This document shows positions 24,701-35,381 of a stretch of 64,000 nt of DNA, one piece after another. A program made the translations under genes and the position numbers. The notes under the pieces are model-generated. The model did not search any database, was not told the origin of the DNA, and saw nothing but the letters and a program-made list of their open reading frames with translations. How positions within the stretch are numbered: the first letter of the stretch is position 1; each line of letters starts with the position of its first letter. Source of the stretch: Tetracentron sinense (lineage: Eukaryota; Streptophyta; Magnoliopsida; Trochodendrales; Trochodendraceae). The stretch lies in assembly GCA_015143295.1 (NCBI GenBank), contig CM026557.1, forward strand, positions 31,319,965 through 31,383,964, in the 5' to 3' direction.

Positions 24701-25088
24701 TAGCAAAGGGATCATGAGATTTGGAAAGCGAGGCAAGCTCAGTCCTCGGTATGTTGGGCCTTTTGAGATTATCACACGAGTTGGTGAGGTTGCTTACAGG
24801 GTAGCTCTCCCACCTCACATGGCCGCAGTTCACAACGTCTTCCATGTGTCTATGCTTCGGAAGTACATTGCGGATCCTTCGCATGTCATAGACTTGGAAC
24901 AGTTGGAGGTTCGAGAGGACCTCACCTTGATTGAAAAGCCAGTTCAGATTTTGGATCGAAGAGATCAGGTACTTCGCAACAAGACAATCCCTTTGGTTCT
25001 TGTGAAATGGCAACACCATGCTCGGGAAGAAGCTGCATGGGAGCGTGAAGCTGAAGTCAAAGCAAATTGCCCAGAATTAATTGTATGA
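21763..25088 (+). CDS. TekB pol (PR-RT-RNaseH-IN-chromodomain-like), two in-frame stops
   Basis: This is one continuous frame of about 1,108 codons. Domains in order: aspartic protease ([12 protein letters not shown], active site DTG); reverse transcriptase ([20 protein letters not shown]; catalytic FVDDILVYS); RNase H ([10 protein letters not shown], then TDHKSL); integrase with HHCC finger ([17 protein letters not shown]) and core with catalytic Asp in VVVDRLTKS, Asp in [10 protein letters not shown] and Glu in NQVIEDML; and a C-terminal chromodomain-like segment ([21 protein letters not shown]). Two TAG codons break the frame, at 22353-22355 (between PR and RT) and 23823-23825 (before IN). 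There are no frameshifts. The encoded enzymes would copy element RNA to DNA and integrate it in chromatin. Confidence 0.9.
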
Positions 25089-25178
25089 GTTTTGTATGGG
25101 TTTTGTATATGTGGCTTGTATTTTTGTTTTGATTCTGTAATGGATGTCCCGTCCAAATTTCAAGGATGAAATTTTTGT

Positions 25179-25191
25179 AAGGGGGGGAGGA
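25179..25191 (+). other. TekB polypurine tract
   Basis: AAGGGGGGGAGGA directly abuts the 3' LTR start (TGTAGAGCC at 25192). It is the plus-strand primer of reverse transcription. Confidence 0.95.
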
Positions 25192-25404
25192 TGTAGAGCC
25201 CCAGACTTTTTCATGCTTAGTACATGGCACTTTCGTTGTCATTTTGCCTTTAAAGAGATATAATTAATAAATAAGGAAGAAATTGGAAATTCTGAAATGT
25301 CAGAAATTTTCCTTTTCGAAGTACGAACCCAACGCAAGTTGAATCGTCAAAATCGGACGAACGAATCAAAAGATATGGCCAAAACAGTCCGGGCCTGTAG
25401 GTAA

Positions 25405-25515
25405 ACGTAGCTCGGTTATGCACTAAGAACGTAGCTCGGTTATGCGCTAAGGACGTAGCTCGGTTATGCGCTAAGGACGTAGCTCGGTTATGCACTAAGG
25501 ACGTAGCTCGGAAGG
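25405..25515 (+). repeat. 24-bp tandem array GTAGCTCGG... (5 units)
   Basis: Five copies of ACGTAGCTCGGTTATGCGCT plus AAGG. The inverted fragment at 43289-43563 has three copies. Removing two 24-bp units from the stretch 25192-25514 gives 275 bp, exactly the length of that fragment. Confidence 0.93.
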
Positions 25516-25569
25516 CGCTAAGGCTGTGCTCTGATAAGGCACAGACAACGCATAGACGACGTACTCTGA

Positions 25570-25850
25570 CAACGTATTCGTTGTGCATCCGTTGTACAGC
25601 AACAACGGGTACGTTGTGCAACAACAACGGGTACGTTGTGCAACAACAACGGTATGTTGTGCAGCAACAACGGGTATGTTGTGCAGCAACAACGGTACAT
25701 TGTGCAACAACAACGGGTACGTTGTGCAACAACAACGGGTACGTTGTGCAGCAACAATGGGTATGTTGTGCAACAACAACGGTACGTTGTGCAACAACAA
25801 CGGGTACGTTGTGCAACAACAACGGGTACGTTGTGCAGCACGTCGGGCAC
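25570..25850 (+). repeat. 22-bp palindromic tandem array, 3' LTR copy (~12 units)
   Basis: Same unit as 17741-17940 but with about four more copies, so the array has changed length since the LTRs were identical. Confidence 0.92.
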
Positions 25851-25914
25851 GTTGTACATAAGACAACGGACAACGAGCTCAGTACTATGCACAACACAAC
25901 GGACAATGTGTTCG

Positions 25915-26155
25915 GCACTGTGCGCAGCACAACGTGTTCAGCACTGTTCACAGCACAACGTGTTCAGCACTGTTCACAGCACAACGTGTCTGGCACTATT
26001 CACAGCACAACGTGTCTGGCACTGTTCACAGCACAACGTGTTCAGCACTGTTCACAGCACAACGTGTTCAGCACTGTTCACAGCACAACGTGTCTGGCAC
26101 TGTTCACAGCACAACATGTCTGGCACTGTTCACAGCACTACGTGTTCGGCACTCA
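25915..26155 (+). repeat. 26-bp tandem array, 3' LTR copy (9 units)
   Basis: Same unit as 18005-18212 with one more copy. Confidence 0.92.
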
Positions 26156-27955
26156 CGCTTTACTGAAATTTCAGTAAGGGTATTGTGGTCTTTTGGTCGG
26201 TTTACTCTTACCTTAAGGGTTTGACCCGAGCCTTTAGGGCATCATTCGACACTTAGAGAGTTTGAGAGAATAGGAAAAAGGGGAGAAGGCGATTCCAACC
26301 TAGGGTTTGTCTTTGGAAGAGAAATCAAAGGGTTTTGAGACCCTAGATCACTTCCCTTCTGGGTTTTCTCCAAGATCTCGGCTCAAGCACTCGTGGAGAG
26401 CGTTCTCCAAGCTAGGGCAGCAGCTACATAGTCGTTTGGAAAGGGGATTTCTTCCTCACTTGATCAAGGTCGGTACTTCTTGCTACCCTCCTAGTTATAG
26501 TTCCTCTTCTTCCCCTTCATTTCCCTTTATTTCCTTGATTTACACCTGTGCTATGAGATGGATGGTTATGAATGGTGAATGGAGGAGGATGTTGGCGAAT
26601 GGATGCCGTGTGGATGATGTGATGAATGAATGGGAAAGGGCATTGTACTAATAATGAACATACAAGTGTGATGTGAGCATAACCCACCTAGAAAAGCATG
26701 ATTTAGGTTTAAATGAATAATGAATAATGAACATACCATGTTTGATGAAATGCCAAGGTGAATACAGTGAGTTGGAAATTAGGAAATGCATGCCTAATAA
26801 ATTCTGAATATTGCTAGGGCCTATGATAGTGTGTTTTCTTGCTTTCCCTAAATGATATGGATATTACATTGCTCAAATCATTGATGTTATGTGTTGTGAA
26901 ATTACCCAAATGTCATATTTAAATTTAAATGCAAGTATGTACACAGTTCCCACGAGCACGGCATGCATGACATGATTTATCGAGGTTTTCAAGAACGTGG
27001 TTAAAGGTGGGACATATCCTATGATATGTTTTACCTCGCTTTTCACAAGAGAACAAGAACCAACATTCCATGAGGGGTCTCCCCTCACTCACAAGTGCAT
27101 ATCATGAAGAAGGGTCTCCCTTCCCTCGCAAGTGCATTGCATAAAGAAGGGTCTCCCTTCCCTCTCAAGGCATCTCTCAAGCGCAGCTCACAAGGATAGC
27201 TCACAAGTGTATCTCACAAGTCATATGATCACAAGCAAGCACGCATGACATGCATGACATGACACGTACGACACAAGCAAGATAGACAAGACAAGCTTTC
27301 AAGTACGAAAAGATATTTCAAGCCAAGTCAAGTGCACGATGTTTTCAAGAGGTTTTATCGGTTTTCTACGAAATACAAGCATGATTATAAATTGCTTTAC
27401 TTCCTTGTATGATATGAATTGCTTCTGTCTGACATATATGAATTGCTCCTGATTATGTATTGCCATTGTTATGCTATAATTGTTGGTTAGTATTTAGTAC
27501 CCGCTGAGTATTCCATGCTCAGCCGTACTTCTTATGTCGGCAGGTTATGAGGGAGCTGCTGCTCCATTTGATGTTTGTGCTCCTGGTCCATGGGTGGAGG
27601 AGGAGTACGTCGAGGAGCCTTTGGAGGAACCTCCAGTAGAGGGTTACCATTAGGTGGTTGTAGATTCTGAGTGAATAGCTGTGGGTGAGATGAGAGATAT
27701 ACCTTCATGTATTTTGGCGGGTCTGTCCGCACTTTCTTTTGGATTCCTTTTGTGTAAACTTGGATTTGCGAATGTATTATACATAGAGGTTGTTTAGACT
27801 TCCGCTGTGCTTTATAGTTACGTTTCCGCTATAATGTCCTCTATTGTATATGCTCTGTGGGTTTTTGCAGGTTGGTTTGTCAAGCAAGTCATGTAAGCCA
27901 TGATTAGTCGTCCAAAGTTCACTCTAACTCCTAGGGTGGGTTTTGGGTCGCGACA

Positions 27956-27960
27956 TAAAC
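27956..27960. other. TekB target-site duplication (one half)
   Basis: TAAAC directly follows the 3' LTR. The partner reads GTTTA on the plus strand at 43564-43568, next to the inverted LTR start. Confidence 0.93.
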
Positions 27961-28180
27961 TTTCCTAGGTATGAACGGAAACTATCTACTTATAAATTAC
28001 GAGTCTAAAATCGCCCTTACTTGGAACTACGTTTGGCTTGATCCTGTCATAGGTACGTAGGCAACCTAAAAATAGGTTCAGCCAGTTCTTCTAAAAGAAC
28101 ATTAATTCCTTGGGATACATGAGGGTCATATCACTAAAAAACAAAGGAGGAGTACAAGGTGGAAAACAAAATAAAATCTT
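27956..28180 (+). mobile_element. TatE 3'-region remnant beyond TekB
   Basis: TTTCCTAGGTATGAACGG and, downstream, GGAACTACGTTTGGCTTGAT and GGTTCAGCCAGTTCTTCT match the reverse complement of TatE sequence at about 44200-44380. This is the part of TatE that lay on the other side of the TekB insertion, now inverted. The similarity fades after about 28140-28180. Confidence 0.75.
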
Positions 28181-28315
28181 TTATTCATGGATAACAAAAT
28201 GAGGGAACTCCACATAAATTGGAGAACTCACTTGAGTTAAACAAGCAGTATCTTGAGAACATGTTATCAGCCTTAACAAGCTACTATGTTAAACAAATAG
28301 TATCTTGAATATAAG

Positions 28316-28475
28316 GTTGGAGGGCGGAACATCATATTGGTGGACGCTATTCAGAAAAGAATTCCTCCTGTGACTGATTTTCCCACCATCATCTATGGTG
28401 TTGATGTTACGCATCCATCTCCAGAGGAAGATTCTAGCCCATCAATAGCAGCAGAAGTGGCATTTGGAAACAGAG
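28316..28475 (+). pseudogene. ARGONAUTE PIWI-domain exon fragment
   Basis: The plus strand codes [16 protein letters not shown], then [20 protein letters not shown] and [12 protein letters not shown]. This is the start of the PIWI slicer domain of plant ARGONAUTE proteins, including the first catalytic Asp in GVDVTHP. AGO proteins bind small RNAs and cut or silence their targets. Only about 53 codons are present. The left edge (ATATAAG/GTT) looks like a splice acceptor and the right edge (AACAGAG/GTAGG) like a donor, so this may be one captured exon. No other AGO exon is near. It overlaps in antisense an open frame continuing from the flanking minus-strand exon. Confidence 0.85.
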
Positions 28476-28577
28476 GTAGGAATTGTCTCTTAGTGTTGTC
28501 AGCCTCAACAAGTTGTAAAATTAGATAAACAACACCTTGAAAAGCATATCTCTCAACTTCAGTGAGGAGGTTGTTTA
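28476..28577 (-). pseudogene. Unidentified gene exon, 3' part (split by LtrS)
   Basis: Read on the minus strand it codes [20 protein letters not shown] and [10 protein letters not shown]. It continues without a frame break the exon at 40393-40741, once LtrS and one copy of the 5-bp duplication GTTTA (28573-28577) are removed. The exon runs into the ARGONAUTE fragment at 28475. I do not recognise the protein. A diverged second copy of the last ~50 bp occurs on the far side of the AGO fragment (about 28252-28308). Confidence 0.6.
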
Positions 28578-29412
28578 TGAAAGTATGCCTCTTTTTAATT
28601 TTAGAAAAACAGTTCTTGGGGGGCATACATCAAATCCCAAGATCTGACTAAGATTCTAATTGATTTTATTCAATGAAGGTTGAAATATCAATCACCTTTG
28701 CGACTTTGAAATTGTTAAGTCAAATCCACGTTAGAACAGTACTTGCAAAACTTCACAAGTGTAAAGTCTCCTTCACAATCCACACGGACCTTCTTTTTCC
28801 TTTAAAGCTTTCTCTAATGGAAGCTAACGGCCCTTCCAAATTCCAGCTCTATGATCTTTGTTCTTTTCTTGAATCTCAAGATCCTTTCTTGATTTAACAA
28901 GATTGGTTCTGCTTTTGCTCAAGAGAAAAACTAGATTAACCAAGAGAGAAGAGGGGAGATGACCTTTCACAAGCCTAGGATAGGAGAGAGGTGGGCGTGT
29001 GATTAGAGGAGAGGAGAGAGAGCAAAAACGTAGAGAATGAATTCACTTCCAAAGGTGGGCATCCCACCCTTTAAATAGACTCCTATTGGGTTGCTTGCAA
29101 TCCAAGACTCATTTTCCTAATCCAATTAGGATTCCTCAATAGTTTCCTTTCTTGATTACTCCTAATTAATTAGGATTAAACTTTCAAAGAAACTAGCCGT
29201 ATCCATTAGTAACAAACTAATCTTATTCTTATTCAATAAGGAATCTTGAATTAGTAACTAACTAATGGAATCCTATTTAATTAGGAAATCTTTAATTAGT
29301 AACTAACTAACTAACCTTGTCCTTATCTGATAAGGAGTTTGTTAATTAGAAACTAATTAAACTAGGTTCCATTCTTGAAGTGGGCTTCCCACCCTAGGTG
29401 GGCCCCACTTAC
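28578..29412 (-). repeat. LtrS solo LTR, 3' part
   Basis: On the minus strand this is the end of a 2143-bp LTR, ending ...CTTTCA at 28578. It is flanked by GTTTA (28573-28577), matching GTTTA at 40393-40397. A TATA-like CTATTTAAA sits at about 29070-29078 on the minus strand. The rest of the LTR is at 39085-40392, beyond the TekC insertion. No gag or pol lies between the ends except those of TekC, so it is a solo LTR. Its start (TGTTGGACATATATGCCC) resembles Ty1/copia SIRE-type LTRs, which is tentative. Confidence 0.75.
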
Positions 29413-30119
29413 TGTCGCGCCCCAAAATACCCCCTAGGAGTTAAGGGATACTTTAGAGGTGACTGTACGTATCTGCCAAACCATCCTGTAATGAACAAGG
29501 CTAACCATGATATGTTACAATAATAATCAAAGTGCGGAATGAATGCGGAAACGGGAACTAACTTTTTCTTTTCTTCTATAATTCCAAAATAATATTCCAA
29601 GTTATCATATACAAAATATAATCAGAGTAAAGGTGGACATGCCCACCTGACAACATACAAAAAAGAACTCTCTAACACTCTCCTCTCAACAGTAGTCGAG
29701 GTATGGCCACACGTCCAAATCCCTATCCTCTTGAGACTCTAACGGGATAGGTGGCTCCCTCTCCTCTACATACTCTTCCTCGACCCAAGGCTCTGGGTCG
29801 AGGACTTCCACGGTACCTGTCAACATAAAAGTACGGCTGAGCATGGAATACTCAGTGAATACAAGCTACTAGCTAACCATAGCAATAACAAAAGCACAAC
29901 AACAGCGTACACGATGCAAAATATCAATTCAAGCAATACTAACAGCATAAGATAAATAGTATTGAATATGAAGCAATATCAATATCTTGATATGCGTGCA
30001 TGAATGCAAAAACTCCAATAAAACTCATGTTCAGAAACCTTTTTCATGTCTCGGTCTTGCTTGTAAAAATCATGCATCCATGTCTGTCTTGTTTGGGATT
30101 TCATGTCTTGACTTGTTCT

Positions 30120-30395
30120 TGAGTTGTATACTTGTGAGCTAGAGGCTAGCACTCGCATATCCCTGGGCTACCAACCTCCTTGATATTTCCTTTACTTGTG
30201 AGCCAGAGGCTAGCACCCTTCACTTGGGCTACCAAACTCCTTGACATGTGCTTGTTTCCTTTCACTTGTGAGCCAAAGGCTAGCACCCTTCCCTTGGGCT
30301 ACCAACCTCCTTGATATGTTATTTTATTTTCTTGTGAACCAGAGGCTAGTACCCTTCACTTGGGCTACCAACCTCCTTGACATATGCTTGTTTTC
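30120..30395 (-). repeat. ~60-bp tandem repeat in TekC LTR (R/U5)
   Basis: Four to five units of the plus-strand phrase GTGAGCCAGAGGCTAGCACC ... GGGCTACCAACCTCCTTGAC. The same array is at 37500-37770 and, with about five units, in TekD at 62125-62455. Confidence 0.9.
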
Positions 30396-31220
30396 TTGTT
30401 TGATTTATCATGTACAAATACTCTTTGAAAACCCGGTTCATGCATGCATACGTGCTTGTGGGTGTGATTCGTGAACACAATAATGGCATGGAAAGATTGA
30501 GGATAACATATAGCATTTGAACAATTATAGGCACATGATAGGCATTGGAAAATTCATAAGGCGTAGCATTATTTTTACTAACATTTGGGAAAAAGTCCTT
30601 AGTTCATATCTCATAGTTTTTATTCCACATTTTGCACATACATTATATCAAACATCTTGCATTCAATATTCAACCTTTATTCATATTCCTTAATCTTAGG
30701 CTTTTTCATTCATTCATGCATTTCCTCAAACATGTGGCATTCAATATCTTTTTATGTTTGTTCATTTCATATTTTCTCATTCAACAATTCATCAAACACA
30801 TGGGTGTATTCATTATGTGTACCAAACCCTTCCACCATTTTCATCACACCACATCCATCCCTACTTAGTTTGTCTTGCATTATCCAAAGAATCAAAGTAT
30901 TGAGGTAAGAATAGGACACTCATTATCAATCATAACCCATTTCAAAAGAAGACCTAGGTTACTACTAAGTTAGTTAGTAAGGTGTACTAACCTTAATGAT
31001 CACACTTGATCTTGCAAAAAAACCCTTGTTTGAGAACCCCTCTTGATGTAGAAGGATCCCTCTTGAAGAAGAAGCTTCAAGCTTAGAAGGGGTGATCCAA
31101 CCTTGATCTTGCTCCAAAACCCCTCTTGGATTTCTCTAGGATCTCCTCTCTCCCTTCTCTCTCAATCTCTATTAGTCTCCTTTAGGTGTTTGGGTAAACC
31201 ATAACCCCCCAAGAGGCCCC

Positions 31221-31230
31221 CTATTTATAG
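31221..31230 (-). promoter_or_regulatory. TATA box of TekC LTR
   Basis: CTATAAATAG on the minus strand. The copies at 38603-38612 (5' LTR) and 63239-63248 (TekD) are identical and have the same palindrome array upstream. Confidence 0.75.
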
Positions 31231-31281
31231 GCCAAGGGTAGAAACCCTAAAAATCCCGAAATAAAATTTTGGGTTCGTGAT

Positions 31282-31473
31282 CTACGATCGGTTCGTAGCA
31301 TATCTACGATCGATCGTAAATATTCTACGATCGATCGTAAGTTTCCACGATCGATCGTACATGTTACTGAGATTTTGGTCTATTTCTGAGATTTTACGAT
31401 TGATCATAAATTTCTACGATCGATCGTAGCTCACCTACGATCGTTCGTAGGATCTGTACGATCGTTCGTAACT
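31282..31473 (-). repeat. Palindrome array TACGATCGATCGTA in TekC U3
   Basis: About nine copies of (T)ACGATCGATCGTA or ACGATCGTTCGTA, spaced 8-20 bp, lie directly upstream of the TATA box. The other LTR repeats this at 38661-38851. Confidence 0.92.
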
Positions 31474-31700
31474 TGTAGAAAATTTTCAGATTTTTCTTCT
31501 TTCGTGTTTCGGTCATAACTTTTGACTCGTTCGTCAGATTTTGACGATTCAACTTGCGTTGGATTCGTCATTCGAAAAGGAAAATTCTTGACATTTTAGA
31601 ATTTCCAAATTATTCTTCATTTATTAATTATTCTACGTGAAAGGCCAAGAGGCTATGAAAATACTATTCATTAGGTACGGAAAGTTCTGAGGCGCTACAT

Positions 31701-31712
31701 TCTCCCCCCTTA
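31701..31712 (-). other. TekC polypurine tract
   Basis: TAAGGGGGGAGA on the minus strand, one base from the 3' LTR start. Confidence 0.9.
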
Positions 31713-31789
31713 CAAAAATTTCATCCTCAAAATTTGGATGGAACATACATGCACAAAACAACAAAATTTTACAAAAGAGGGAAAAATCC

Positions 31790-33551
31790 TTAAACAAACA
31801 TTTGAGGATATTTTTCTTTTACTTCGGCCTCATGCTCCCATGTAACTTCTTCTGCTGAGTGGTGTTGCCATCTTATAAGGACCAAAGGGATGGTCTTGTT
31901 ACGCAAGACTTGATCTCGTCTGTCCAAGATCTGCATTGGTTGCTCAACTAGTGTGAGGTCCTCCCGAATCTCAATCGGATCAAGCTCGATGACATGGGAT
32001 GGATCCGGGATGTACTTCCGGAGCATGCAAATATGGAATACATTGTGGACTGCCGCCATATGAGCGGGCAAAGCAACACAGTATGGCACCTCACCGACTC
32101 TAGTAATGATCTCGAAGGGACCCACATATCTCAGGCTAAGCTTGCCTCTCTTCCCGAATCTTATAACACCCTTGGTTGGTGAAATCTTGATGAAAATAAA
32201 GTCGCCAACTTGAAATTCAAGGTCTCTCATTTGGTTGTCGGTGTAGCTCTTCTGTCTATCCTGTGCGGTCTTCAACCTCTCTCGGATAAGCTTGACTCTA
32301 TCCACGGTTTGGTCAATTAATTGGGGCCCAACACCTTCCTTTCCCCAACTTCATCCTAATACAACTAGGATCTACAACTCCTTCCGTACAAAGCTTCAAA
32401 AGGTGCCATTTGGATGCTCGCTTGATAACTGTTATTGTAGGCGAATTCCACCAAAGACAAGTGGTCTTCCCAGCTACCTTTAAAATCTAGCATGCAGGCT
32501 CGAAGTATGTCTTCGATAATTTGATTTACCCTCTCGGTTTGCCCATCGGTCTATGGATCGAAAGTCGTGCTAAAGTCCAACCGAGATCTCATTGCAGTTT
32601 GAAAACTTTTCCAAAATCTAGAGGTAAATCTAGGGTCCCGATCCGAGACAATGCTCACAGGCACCCCGTGCAACCAAACTATTTCCTTGATATATAATGC
32701 GGCCAACTGATTTGAATTGAAGGTAGTCTAATATGGCAAGAAATGGGAAGACTTAGTTAGTCTGTCTACCACAACCCAAATAGCATTGGAGTTTCTCACA
32801 GTCTTCAACAACCCCACAATGAAATCCATGGAGATGTGTTCCCACTTCCACTCGGGAATAGAGAGGACTGCAGAAGTCCAGCTGGTCTCCTATGTTCGGC
32901 CTTGACTTATTGGCACACCAAGCACTTAGACACATACTCAGCCACTTCTCTCTTCATGTTCCACCACCAAAAGTGCTTCTTCAAGTCCCAATACATTTTG
33001 GTACCCCCGGAGTGAACGGTGTACTTGGACCGGTGAGCCCCGTACAAGATTTCTCGTTTAAGCTTCTCATCGGCTGGGACACATACTCTTCCCTTGAAAG
33101 TGATAATTCCATCATCCCTCACCGCAAAATCCTTGCTGCCACTATTAACCAACTTGTCTTGGTAAGAAAGTGGCTCGGCATCCATTCCCTGTAACTCTTT
33201 GATCATGCCCAGGATAAATGGCCTAACTGTGATGTTAGCCATTACCAGCCCAAAGGTAGGGAGACTAAAACTGATGTCGAGATTGGATGCATCCTCTAAC
33301 AACCTCCACTCACACACCATCATATGTGTCAAAAGTGCAGTAGGCTTCTGGCTAAGAGCATCGGCTACAACATTCACCTTGCCCGAATGGTATTGAATAG
33401 AGCACTCATAGTCCTTCAAAAATTCTACCCATCTTCTTTGCCTCAGATTCAGCTCCTTTTGAGAAAATAAATACTTTAAGCTCTTGTGATCGGTGAATAC
33501 CTCAAACTGTTCTCCGTAGAGATAATGTTGCCAAATTTTCAAGGCAAACAC
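31790..33551 (-). pseudogene. TekC pol, 3' half (RNase H end, integrase, chromodomain-like tail)
   Basis: The first segment (33551-32907) holds the end of RNase H ([33 protein letters not shown]) and the integrase HHCC finger ([18 protein letters not shown]). The integrase core between about 32900 and 32310 is broken by shifts. The last segment (32305-31790) is the integrase C-terminus with a chromodomain-like end ([31 protein letters not shown]). Close to TekB throughout but clearly inactive. Confidence 0.85.
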
Positions 33552-33655
33552 AACTGCGGCGAGCTCTAAGTCGTGAGTGGGATAATTCTTCTCATGCTAT
33601 TTCAATTGCCTTGAGGCATAGGCAATGACTTTACCGTGCTGCATGAGCACACATC

Positions 33656-35117
33656 CTAACCCCACATGGGAGGCATCACTGTAAACAACAAATCACCACT
33701 CCAGGAAGTCACTGAGAGGACGGGGGCCGTGGTAAGGCGTTTCTTCAACTCCTGGAAGCTCACTTTGCATTTGTCACTCCAACTGAACTTGGCATTTTTC
33801 CTCGTCAAGTAGGTGAGGGGTGCAATCAAACTGGAGAATCCCTCCACAAAACTTCGATAGTAGCCCGCTAATCCAAGGAAACTCCGAATTTCGGTGACAC
33901 TCTTGGGTCTCTCCCAGCTCATAACTGCCTCTATCTTCGCCGGGTCAACAGAGATGCCCTTAGCTGACACTACATGTCCGAGAAATGCTACCTTCTCTAA
34001 CCAGAATTCGCATTTACTCAATTTGGCATATACCCTATGCTCTCTCAACATCTCTAGAGCAAGGCGGAGATCTCGTGCATGATCTTCCTGTGTCTGGGAA
34101 TACACCAAAATGTCATCAATGAACGCAATCACACATCGATCCAAGTATGATCGGAACACCCGGTTCATCAGATCCATGAACGCCATCAGTGCATTCGTCA
34201 GCCCAAAAGGCATAACAAGGAACTCGTAGTGCCCATACCGAGTCCTGAAAGCCATCTTCGGAACATCTTCCGCCTTAATCTTTAACTGATGATATCCCGA
34301 TCTAAGATCAATCTTGGAGAAGAATCTCGCTCCTTTCAGTTGGTCAAATAGGTCGTCTATCCGTGGCAAGGGAAAACGATTCTTGATAGTGACCTTGTTC
34401 AACTGACGGTAATCGATGCACATTCTCATCGACCCATCCTTCTTCTTTACAAAGAGGACCAGAGCTCCCCATGGCGAGACACTTGGTTGGATGAAACCAA
34501 GTTGTTGTAATTCTTCAATTTGCTTTTTCAGTTCCTCAAGCTCTATTGGGGCCATTCTATACAGTGCCCTTGAAATTGGAGCGGTGCTCATAGCAAGCTC
34601 TATTGCGAACTCAATCTCCCGATTCAGAGGCAATCCGGGAATTTCCTTTGGAAACACCTCCAAGAACTCACTCACGACCAGAATGGCCAAGGAGTTTTGT
34701 GCTTCTAGGTTTGCTAAGCTCAAGGCTGCCAGGCGGGCAATATCCCTTTCTCTCAATCCCCAAAAGTGAAATGGTTTTACTCCTTTCGGCTTGAAATTCA
34801 CCATCTTTTCAAAGCATGCAATGTGACCGTGGTGGTTTGAAAACCAATCTATCCCTAGGATGACATTGAAATCCAAGTCTTGGAAATCTAGGACGATGAG
34901 GTCGGCTAATAGTTCGTTCTCCCCCACTTGAACTACACAATCTCTAAATATTTTATCCATATCAACTGATTTGCCAGGTGGAGTTGCAATGGTCAACTCC
35001 CGCTTTAACAGAGTAGCCTCAGTTGAGAAGCCCTTTGTGAAACTGGGTGAAACAAGGAGTGAGTGGATCCTATGTCGATCAACCCTCGAGCGAGACACTC
35101 GTTCACTAATAAGGCGC
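33656..35117 (-). pseudogene. TekC pol, 5' half (protease, reverse transcriptase, start of RNase H)
   Basis: This is the second exon after the gag/PR intron, starting at 35117 ([20 protein letters not shown]). The protease motif DTG has become DIG. A single-base shift follows near THS, and the rest of protease and RT read in the next frame: [20 protein letters not shown], then [11 protein letters not shown] at the RT active site. It runs into RNase H, where a further break occurs near 33656. These lesions make it a pseudogene. Confidence 0.85.
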
Positions 35118-35251
35118 CTGTGCGATTACACACTAACATCAATAGATTTCAGACAAGAATATACATCATACACAGGTAACTCCTAGTATAAATAACAACA
35201 CATCACATAATAGAATTTATTCATAACTTAAACTCTAGAATTCTTGCGTAC
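35118..35251 (-). other. TekC intron between gag and protease (134 bp)
   Basis: On the minus strand, donor GTCATGCAAG/GTACGC and acceptor TCGCACAG/GCGCC join to give [15 protein letters not shown]. Position, phase and flanking codons equal those of TekB (21620-21762), while most of the intron body differs. Confidence 0.8.
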
Positions 35252-35381
35252 CTTGCATGACATCATCGGATGCACGTGCGTCTCTCTCGGATAGGGCAAA
35301 AACTCGGCCCTGGGTGACTGGGCAAGGAGGCCATGTAGATGGGGAAGCCCTCGAAGCATGGGAAGAGCCCTGCTGAGATAT

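Larger units (their letters stand above)
17700..27955 (+). mobile_element. TekB: chromovirus-type Ty3/gypsy retrotransposon
   Basis: The order is 5' LTR (17700-20008, lacking its first ~290-320 bp), tRNA-Met-type primer-binding site (20013), gag (20371), an intron, pol (PR-RT-RNaseH-IN with a chromodomain-like tail, to 25088), polypurine tract (25179-25191) and a complete 3' LTR (25192-27955). The primer site, the late integrase extension and LTR ends of the TGT...GCGACA type suggest the Tekay/Del group of chromoviruses. The LTRs are near-identical outside their tandem arrays, so insertion was recent. The missing LTR start is at 43289-43563, inverted, with the partner target duplication at 43564-43568. 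Confidence 0.92.
25192..27955 (+). repeat. TekB 3' LTR (2764 bp, complete)
   Basis: Runs from TGTAGAGCCCC to GCGACA, followed by TAAAC (27956-27960), the target-site duplication whose partner is now inverted at 43564-43568. It carries a block shared with TekC and TekD LTRs (25332-25378), a 24-bp array (25405-25515), a 22-bp array (25570-25850) and a 26-bp array (25915-26155). Confidence 0.95.
29413..31699 (-). repeat. TekC 3' LTR (2287 bp)
   Basis: On the minus strand from TGTAGCGCCTC (31699) to GGCGCGACA (29413). U3 carries the shared block (31513-31560), a palindrome array (31282-31473) and a TATA box (31221-31230). The transcribed part holds a ~60-bp tandem repeat (30120-30395). Confidence 0.95.
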
